Of a DNA stretch of 11,487 bases, positions 7,921 to 11,487 are shown one piece after another. Within the stretch, counting starts at the first letter, position 1. Each line of letters begins with the position of its first letter. This DNA comes from Hyphomicrobiales bacterium (lineage in GTDB: Bacteria; Pseudomonadota; Alphaproteobacteria; Rhizobiales; S144-35). Location of the stretch: NCBI GenBank assembly GCA_015494185.1, contig WGBT01000329.1, positions 1 to 11,487 on the forward strand. The letters run 5' to 3'. The position numbers were made by a program, and so were the translations under genes. The notes beneath the pieces were generated by a model that was not told where the DNA came from, made no database searches, and saw only the letters and a list, made by a program, of their open reading frames with translations.

Positions 7921-7939
7921 CTGATACAGGCAGTATCAG
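7921..7939. repeat. Short perfect inverted repeat upstream of the rhodanese/MBL gene
   Basis: CTGATAC and GTATCAG pair perfectly across AGGCA. It lies 33 bp before the rhodanese/MBL start, where an operator or leader hairpin could act. Read on the plus strand, it matches the minus-strand core at the end of repeat copy B (CTGATACCGGCGGTAT) in 14 of 19 positions, so it may instead be a fragment of the same repeat family. Confidence 0.5.
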
Positions 7940-7943
7940 CTTC

Positions 7944-8135
7944 GTCCTTACATTCCATGGTTAGACACTGGCATTTTCATGAAGTTTGTCAAGGATGAAA
8001 CCGCTTCGCGGCCACCACAAGCGAGCGTGGAGTGACGGGAGCCTTGCAGGCGACCGGCACGACGGGGGCTTGAAAATGCTGGTCCTTGACAAACTTCATG
8101 AAAATGCAAATCCGCTCACCATGGAATGTAAGGAC
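7944..8135. repeat. 192-bp interrupted inverted repeat (palindromic element)
   Basis: Two nested pairs of arms match perfectly: outer 18-mers at 7944-7961 and 8118-8135, and inner 25-mers at 7971-7995 and 8083-8107. They are separated by an internal loop of 9 and 10 bases. The 87-base centre holds small hairpins: CCGC/GCGG (8001-8011), CCAC/GTGG (8015-8030) and GCC/GGC (8041-8051). Transcribed, it would fold into one long, bulged stem. Each inner arm contains an outward-facing TTGACA, a consensus -35 box, but I see no matching -10. Symmetric ends, no gene inside and position upstream of a gene suggest a non-autonomous mobile element or a repetitive intergenic family. Target-site duplications are not evident beyond a palindromic AGCT near both ends. 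An open frame across 7986-8210 appears incidental. Confidence 0.85.
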
Positions 8136-8180
8136 AGCTCCAGGCCAGAAGATTTGCGAGCTAGCATACCAACCCTGCCC

Positions 8181-8208
8181 TTGACTCGTATACCCTCCAA
8201 TTTAGGAT
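8181..8208 (+). promoter_or_regulatory. Possible sigma-70-type promoter, nothing obvious downstream
   Basis: TTGACT and TAGGAT are separated by 16 bases, the same layout as the clear promoter before the glycine riboswitch. It points rightward into the 3' end of a minus-strand operon, where no plus-strand gene follows. It would make a small or antisense RNA if real. The match lies inside repeat copy B, and the other copy does not keep the boxes, so it may be coincidence. Confidence 0.3.
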
Positions 8209-8242
8209 GAAACTGCAAAGGGATACGAAAATCCTCAGAGGT

Positions 8243-8264
8243 CAATAATAAATACCGCCGGTAT
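8243..8264 (-). terminator. Weak intrinsic terminator after the kinase/peptidoglycan-binding operon
   Basis: On the minus strand, ATACC-GGC-GGTAT forms a short stem followed by TTTATTATT. It lies 114 bp past the stop at 8378 and is the only hairpin with a T-rich tail found there. The five-pair stem is weak, and the same palindrome is part of a dispersed repeat. Confidence 0.35.
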
Positions 8265-8277
8265 CAGCCCTTGTTCG

Positions 8278-8367
8278 TCAGATTGTGCGCTGCTTTTTTG
8301 ACAGTTCAGCGGTTTTGTAACGGGCTTGGAACTTGCGGTGATAAACGCGGCGCTTGCCTCTTTCCAT
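8278..8367 (-). CDS. Candidate 29-residue basic small protein
   Basis: An ATG at 8367, ten bases past the stop of the peptidoglycan-binding gene, opens 29 codons ending in TGA, before the possible terminator. The product begins MERGKRRVYHRKFQARYK and is highly basic, with about a third Lys or Arg. There is no convincing Shine-Dalgarno sequence, so expression would depend on coupling to the gene before it. I do not recognise the peptide. A chance frame is quite possible; it is listed because position and composition are unusual. Confidence 0.2.
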   Translation of the reverse strand: MERGKRRVYHRKFQARYKTAELSKKQRTI

Positions 8368-8377
8368 CGGAACAGTC

Positions 8378-9043
8378 TTAGATGGCAGCACTGGTGATGC
8401 GGCGTATCTCGGCGATCAGGCGGCCGGAGATGCGGCCGGTTTGGGGCATTTCGCGGTCTTGCTCAAAGGCCAAAATTGCTTGCCGGGTCCGCTCGTCGAA
8501 AAAACCATCAACCGCCCCTGGGGCATAGCCCAGCTCGGCAAGGATTTTTTCGATGGGTTTGGTAATCGCCCTTGCCGTCTTGGCCTGCAATTGTGCCGTT
8601 TCTGGCTGCCCAGGTCCGTGGCCCTTACGGCCTTCCCCGCTGTTAGCCCCGTTGGGGCGGCCAACGCCAAAGATGAGCTGCTTGAGCAAGTCTTCTGAGA
8701 CTTCGGCCGTGATGGGCCGTTTGTTGTCATATTGCCAGGCCCATATGGCGGCGCGGGTTTGCAAGGTGGCGATGCCATTGGGCAGGCCCGGATCATAGCC
8801 CAAATTGATCAGCTCACGTTGTACACCACGGATCAAATCGGCGCGGCCACCCGTTTGCAGTAACACATGAGACGGTGAAGCGCGGTGTTTTGCGGCCAGC
8901 ATGGCCCGTTCTGAGGGTTGCAGATGAACCGCGTTGATAACGATATAGCCAAATCCTAAAAAGGCTGCTGCAAAAGTGATCCGATAGAAGGTCAGCCGAA
9001 GGTAAGTGACTGTGGCTTCAATCCATTTGCGAAAGGCAGCCAT
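8378..9043 (-). CDS. Membrane-anchored protein with two peptidoglycan-binding-like domains
   Basis: A 221-residue protein with one membrane helix (about 18-39) and two copies of the three-helix peptidoglycan-binding-1 fold. The first (about 68-122) carries VQRELINLGYDPG and LQTRAAIWAWQYD. The second (about 163-214) carries ILAELGYAPGAVDG and TRQAILAFEQDREMPQTG. A Gly/Pro/Ser-rich linker (126-150) separates them. There is no enzymatic domain, so it probably binds cell wall or acts as a scaffold. With one N-terminal helix, the domains are likely periplasmic. The start at 9043 has GGAG eight bases upstream, overlapping the stop region of the kinase gene 12 bp before, so the two are co-transcribed and probably linked in function. 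The kinase has little periplasmic sequence of its own, so this protein could act as its sensor; that is inference. Confidence 0.8.
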   Translation of the reverse strand: MAAFRKWIEATVTYLRLTFYRITFAAAFLGFGYIVINAVHLQPSERAMLAAKHRASPSHVLLQTGGRADLIRGVQRELINLGYDPGLPNGIATLQTRAAIWAWQYDNKRPITAEVSEDLLKQLIFGVGRPNGANSGEGRKGHGPGQPETAQLQAKTARAITKPIEKILAELGYAPGAVDGFFDERTRQAILAFEQDREMPQTGRISGRLIAEIRRITSAAI

Positions 9044-9055
9044 TGCAGTTCTCCA

Positions 9056-10207
9056 TTATGCGGCCTTCTCTTGGGGGCTATTCTGGGGCTGGGGTGTTGC
9101 AACATCGTCCTGATTCCGCCAACAGGGCAGGGTCAGGGAAATCGCAGCACCGTCCAGCCCGCTCATCCAAAGTTCACGGTTGTCGCTCACCAATTGCAAG
9201 GTGCCATCTTGTAATTGGGTCAGGGCTTCGACAATGGCAAGACCAATCCCGGTGCCGTCATGGCCACGGTCGAGATGTTGTTCACCCTGAATGAAAGGTT
9301 GGCAAAGCCGCTTGAAGTCATGGGGCTTGATCCCCTCTCCCGAATCGCGCACCAGAATTTCAACAGCCTCATTGGGGGCATCCTTTTGGGTTTGGGCGCT
9401 GACCAGGACGCGGCCGCCAATCGGCGAAAATTTGATTGCATTGGACAGCAGGTTGAGCAGGATCTGACGGCAGGCACGCGCATCAGCCCGCATGGGGGGT
9501 AAGCCTTCACTTATCTGCCATTCCAGTTTGATGGATTTTTGGTCCGCCAAGGGCTGCATGATCTTACAGCAGGTTTCGATCAACGGCGCCACCGCAATGG
9601 GTTCCAGGGTAACATGATAAGTGCCCGATTGCAGCCGCGAGAGATCCAAAATTCCATTGACCACAGAAAGCAAATGGCGGCCGCTTTGATGAATGAGACG
9701 GGCATATTCCTGTTCCCGGCTTTGGCCGCTGGCCGAGAATTCACGGTTCAAGATCTCTGAAAAGCCGATGATCGCATTCAATGGTGTTTTGAGTTCATGG
9801 GTGACCGTGGCCAGTTGCAGATTGGTGCTTTTGTCCAAAGTCATGAAAGGGCGCAGTGGATTAACTGGCTGGGGGTGATCCAGTTTGTTGGCCTTTTTTG
9901 GTGTTCGGGGGTGAGCCCGTGAGCCGTCGACGATTTTTAAGGTCAAGAGCAACACCACGGTAAACCAGATGATCGGCAACAGCAGTTTGAGTGCGGCTGG
10001 CCAGTGCGGTTGGTTCATAAACAGCCACAGGGTCAATAGTATAGCTTGCCCACAACTTAACAAAAACGCAATCACAAAACCGTGGATTTGCCGGTTGGGA
10101 CGTGTCGGTGAACCTTTCTCGACGTGAAACTTGTCAAGCATTGCAATCATAAATTGATTCGCGCGGCTAAGTAAATCGGTGGAATCTGCTCTGACACGCA
10201 ACATCAT
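9056..10207 (-). CDS. Membrane sensor histidine kinase (PleC/DivJ-like core)
   Basis: A 383-residue kinase. Two membrane helices (about 43-64 and 72-92) leave only a few periplasmic residues between them. HisKA follows with VTHELKTPLNAIIGFSEIL and phospho-acceptor His137. HATPase has Asn252/Asn256 (LLNLLSNAIKFS), DSGEG (288-292), a PFIQGEQ lid and GTGIGL (318-323). All catalytic residues are present. The HELKTPLNAIIGFSE signature is typical of alphaproteobacterial PleC/DivJ-type kinases, but I cannot assign an ortholog. Two adjacent Met codons begin the frame; the outer one (10207) has AAGGA about ten bases upstream. With no periplasmic domain, it likely senses within the membrane or through a partner, and the co-transcribed peptidoglycan-binding protein is the obvious candidate. 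No response regulator is encoded nearby, so it is an orphan kinase here. Confidence 0.93.
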   Translation of the reverse strand: MMLRVRADSTDLLSRANQFMIAMLDKFHVEKGSPTRPNRQIHGFVIAFLLSCGQAILLTLWLFMNQPHWPAALKLLLPIIWFTVVLLLTLKIVDGSRAHPRTPKKANKLDHPQPVNPLRPFMTLDKSTNLQLATVTHELKTPLNAIIGFSEILNREFSASGQSREQEYARLIHQSGRHLLSVVNGILDLSRLQSGTYHVTLEPIAVAPLIETCCKIMQPLADQKSIKLEWQISEGLPPMRADARACRQILLNLLSNAIKFSPIGGRVLVSAQTQKDAPNEAVEILVRDSGEGIKPHDFKRLCQPFIQGEQHLDRGHDGTGIGLAIVEALTQLQDGTLQLVSDNRELWMSGLDGAAISLTLPCWRNQDDVATPQPQNSPQEKAA

Positions 10208-10524
10208 AAAAGTTGGTCCTTGCGCTTATGCAGCCTGTGGACGGCGCTCGTGCCGGTGATGGTTACAATTGGCTGCGTTTTTTATGGTTGTGCGATGACT
10301 ATGGGTGGAAACGGGTTAGCAAAGCCTTATCGTGCAGCGTTAACAAAAGGCAAAATCAAGGGGGCAGAAATTTGCGGGCCGGCTTTGACCGGATGGAGAT
10401 TTGGTTGATTTGCCCGGCTGCAGGCTTTATCTCAATCGGATAGAAAAGGCCTCCCACAATCGTTCTATCGCGCAAAACAAGGTGGGTGGGTCGCAGGTGA
10501 AGCCGATAGTGGGGAGGGGACATC
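10208..10524. other. Divergent intergenic region
   Basis: 317 bp between the kinase operon (minus) and the ATPase inhibitor gene (plus); promoters for both should lie here, but none is convincing. Short open frames on the plus strand (about 10213-10443) lack ribosome-binding sites and resemble nothing I know. One inverted repeat stands out: GATAGAA (10439-10445) and TTCTATC (10463-10469), 17 bases apart, 56 bp before the plus-strand gene. A third GATAG occurs near 10506. Confidence 0.5.
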
Positions 10525-10857
10525 GTGTCAGTATTCGATGACAGAAAACGCAGTTTTGAAAAGAAATTCGCGCTGGATCAGGAAATGCTGTTCAAGGCGC
10601 AGGCGCGGCGCAACAAGTTGCTTGGACTGTGGGCGGCCGAACAGATGGGAATGAGTGAAGAAGAAGCGCAAGACTATGCCATGACGGTGGTCAAGGCCGA
10701 TATGGAAGAGCCTGGTGATGAAGATGTGTTTCGCAAAATCAGAGCCGATTTCGATGCCCATGGCGTGGCTCTGACCGATCACCAAATTCGCCGCACAATG
10801 GAAGAGCTGTTGGTCAAAGCCATGGATCAAATCGAACAGGAAGCGGCAAGCCGCTAA
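10525..10857 (+). CDS. DUF1476 protein, zeta inhibitor of F1-ATPase
   Basis: A 110-residue, highly charged helical protein of the DUF1476 family. The family's characterised member is the Paracoccus zeta subunit, which blocks ATP hydrolysis by the F1FO-ATP synthase in alphaproteobacteria. Recognisable family features are the N-terminal FDDRKRSFEKKFALD (residues 4-18, the inhibitory region in Paracoccus), QARRNKLLGLWAAEQMG (26-42), the central GDEDVFRKIRADFDAHG and the C-terminal EELLVKAMDQI helix. It begins with GTG at 10525, four bases after GGGGA, and this start gives the usual family N-terminus. It has its own unit, just upstream of the glycine riboswitch, with no evident functional tie to it. 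Length and motifs are normal. Confidence is high in the family and good in the function by homology. Confidence 0.92.
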   Translation: MSVFDDRKRSFEKKFALDQEMLFKAQARRNKLLGLWAAEQMGMSEEEAQDYAMTVVKADMEEPGDEDVFRKIRADFDAHGVALTDHQIRRTMEELLVKAMDQIEQEAASR

Positions 10858-10864
10858 CCAGCGA

Positions 10865-10892
10865 TTGACTTGCGCGGCTTTACGGGTAAGAT
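10865..10892 (+). promoter_or_regulatory. Sigma-70-type promoter for the gcv leader
   Basis: TTGACT (10865-10870) and TAAGAT (10887-10892) are separated by 16 bases. They are placed so that transcription would begin near 10899, about 27 bases before the riboswitch. Good box matches and a sensible downstream element make this the most believable promoter in the window. Confidence 0.7.
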
Positions 10893-10925
10893 GAAGCCCG
10901 TTGAATATATCGCCACTTAAGCCTT

Positions 10926-11153
10926 GCGGGAGAGATCAGCAAAAGCTGGCGCCGAAGGAGCAACCGCCCCGGAAACTCTCAGGCAAAAGGACCGCAGGAT
11001 GATGGCACTCTGGAAAGCAGCCCGGATGGCGGGATAAGGTGGCGATGCCGCACTTCTGCCATGGCATCATAGGGGCTCACCGAAGGAGCAAGAGTCAAGG
11101 CGGCGTGTGAGGGCGGCGCATTGGCTGAAATCTCTCAGGTTCCGTGACAGAGG
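10926..11153 (+). promoter_or_regulatory. Tandem glycine riboswitch (two aptamers)
   Basis: Two consecutive glycine aptamers, the standard leader of glycine-cleavage operons. Aptamer I (about 10926-10995) has GGGAGAGATC, GCGCCGAAGGAGCAA, ACTCTCAGGCAAAAGGAC and a closing GCGG/CCGC stem. The linker is short, and aptamer II (about 11008-11153) has CTCTGGAAAG, CACCGAAGGAGCAAG, ATCTCTCAGG and CAGAG, whose pairing with CTCTG (11008-11012) closes P1. In aptamer II the segment between GGAAAG and CACCGAAGG is long, about 60 bases, and contains its own hairpin (GATGCC 11044-11049, GGCATC 11063-11068). No terminator with a U-tract follows. Instead, the P1 strand CAGAG runs straight into GGGGG, a possible ribosome-binding site for a leader ORF, which hints at translational control. 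Class is certain from the paired motifs and the gcvT gene downstream; the mechanism is inference. Confidence 0.96.
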
Positions 11154-11160
11154 GGGCAGC

Positions 11161-11213
11161 GCCGGCATGGCAACGGCAACACAGCCATACAGCAACACGC
11201 ATAAGATGCCGGC
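11161..11213 (+). repeat. Inverted repeat between riboswitch and gcvT
   Basis: GCCGGCAT (11161-11168) and ATGCCGGC (11206-11213) can pair over a 37-base loop. The left arm contains the ATG of the candidate leader ORF (11167), so pairing would hide that start codon. It may be part of the riboswitch expression platform. There is no U-tract after it, so it is not an intrinsic terminator. Confidence 0.45.
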
Positions 11214-11259
11214 CCGCTTCGCAACTGCATGTGAACGATGGAAAGTTGATCCTTCATGA
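11167..11259 (+). CDS. Candidate 30-residue leader ORF coupled to gcvT
   Basis: An ATG at 11167 opens 30 codons (beginning MATATQPYSNTHKMPARF) and ends in TGA at 11257-11259, which overlaps the gcvT start codon as ATGA. A purine-rich AGAGGGGG (11149-11156) ends ten bases upstream and directly abuts the closing strand of riboswitch aptamer II. By contrast, gcvT has only a weak GGAAAG ahead of it. The layout would let glycine binding control leader translation and pass the effect to gcvT by coupling. I do not recognise the peptide, and a chance frame of this length is possible; the ATGA overlap and the well-placed purine tract are what support it. Confidence 0.4.
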   Translation: MATATQPYSNTHKMPARFATACERWKVDPS

Positions 11260-11461
11260 GTGTTGAGCCCGCCAAACAGAAGCCACATCCGTTGACCGCC
11301 GGTTCGCAATCTTCGGATGAGAAACAATCTTTAGCTGAAAAACGGGGGGCTGACATCGAACAAGCCCCGTCGGCTCAACACAGCTCCGCCCATTCCGCCC
11401 ATCAAGAAGCTTCAGCCCCCGCCGCTTCCCCGCCAACGCTTCAGAAAACGCCGTTGTATGA
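11256..11461 (+). CDS. gcvT: Aminomethyltransferase GcvT (glycine cleavage T protein), 5' part only
   Basis: Start of the T protein, which transfers the one-carbon unit from the aminomethyl-lipoyl H protein to tetrahydrofolate in glycine cleavage. Only 69 codons are present: LQKTPLYD at 62-69 is the conserved GcvT N-terminus, after which the sequence runs into adapter. The tandem glycine riboswitch upstream independently supports the call. Residues 1-61 are an unusual extension rich in Ala, Ser, Gln, His and Pro with no hydrophobic segment; most GcvT proteins reach TPLYD within the first several residues. No later in-frame ATG exists before the motif. A TTG at 11292 is a possible later start but has no clear ribosome-binding site. 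The true 3' end lies outside the window; gcvH and gcvP would be expected next. Confidence 0.85.
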
Positions 11462-11487
11462 CTGTCTCTTATACACATCTCCGAGCC
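11462..11487 (+). other. Nextera sequencing adapter (artefact)
   Basis: CTGTCTCTTATACACATCT is the reverse complement of the Tn5 mosaic end used in Nextera libraries, and the following CCGAGCC continues into the read-2 adapter. This is not genomic DNA. Translated on the minus strand it gives MCIRDS, a known contaminant peptide start. The genomic sequence therefore ends at about 11461; the first C may be shared. Confidence 0.98.

Larger units (their letters stand above)
8180..8264. repeat. Diverged dispersed repeat, copy B
   Basis: Partner of 6393-6477, same orientation, ungapped, about 71 percent identical by eye. This copy ends in the perfect palindrome ATACCG-C-CGGTAT (8252-8264) and also contains a near-perfect inverted pair, TCGTATACCC (8186-8195) and GGGATACGA (8220-8228). 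It starts 45 bp after the large inverted repeat. In both places the repeat follows the 3' end of a minus-strand gene. Confidence 0.6.

Noticed and set aside
7986..8210. Plus-strand 74-codon open frame across the large inverted repeat
   Set aside because: It starts inside one repeat arm, has no ribosome-binding site and encodes no recognisable domain; the frame is explained by the palindrome.
8281..8323. CGCTG/CAGCG hairpin with nearby T runs as a plus-strand terminator
   Set aside because: Only five pairs with a long loop, and the T runs fall mostly inside the loop.
10213..10443. Two overlapping plus-strand frames (76 and 62 codons) upstream of the zeta gene
   Set aside because: Non-ATG starts, no Shine-Dalgarno sequence and no familiar motif; the region must also hold divergent promoters.
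11254..11478. Minus-strand frame beginning MCIRDS
   Set aside because: Its start lies in sequencing adapter and it runs antisense to gcvT.

Overview
The window looks like an alphaproteobacterial chromosome segment, at the end of an Illumina contig. The best taxonomic evidence is a DUF1476 protein (zeta inhibitor of F1-ATPase), a family essentially confined to Alphaproteobacteria. PleC/DivJ-style kinase sequence and moderate GC fit this. I cannot name a genus. The last 26 bases are Nextera transposase adapter, so the right edge is a library artefact. The left edge is an 8-bp tandem repeat, a likely assembly break.

Positions 121-5726 (minus strand) hold a compact four-gene operon, in transcription order: a REC-GGDEF-EAL cyclic-di-GMP enzyme, an orphan PhnD-like periplasmic binding protein, a membrane hybrid histidine kinase with two receiver domains, and an Hpt phosphotransfer protein. 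Gaps are 50 bp or less, and the last three genes overlap. Together they form a plausible complete phosphorelay: ligand, binding protein, kinase (His246, Asp542/Asp700), Hpt (His64), then receiver Asp70 of the cyclic-di-GMP enzyme. A divergent PilZ gene (6010-6348), a likely cyclic-di-GMP receptor, shares the upstream region, which carries a perfect 19-bp palindrome. The kinase and Hpt frames meet exactly at an A7 run; one A fewer would fuse them.

Positions 6349-8377 hold an exported rhodanese/metallo-beta-lactamase-fold protein on the minus strand and a repeat-rich intergenic stretch. The stretch contains a 192-bp interrupted inverted repeat with perfect 18- and 25-bp arms, a smaller palindrome, and one copy of a diverged ~85-bp direct repeat. 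The other copy lies just downstream of the rhodanese/MBL gene.

Positions 8378-10207 (minus strand) hold a second two-component module: a membrane histidine kinase with almost no periplasmic domain, followed 12 bp later by a membrane-anchored protein with two peptidoglycan-binding-like domains. A tiny basic ORF and a weak terminator may end this transcript. No response regulator is present.

Positions 10525-11487 (plus strand) hold the ATPase inhibitor zeta gene, then a clear promoter, a tandem glycine riboswitch, a candidate 30-codon leader ORF and the first 69 codons of gcvT. The leader ORF stop overlaps the gcvT start as ATGA. gcvT carries an unusual ~60-residue low-complexity N-terminal extension and is cut off by the adapter.
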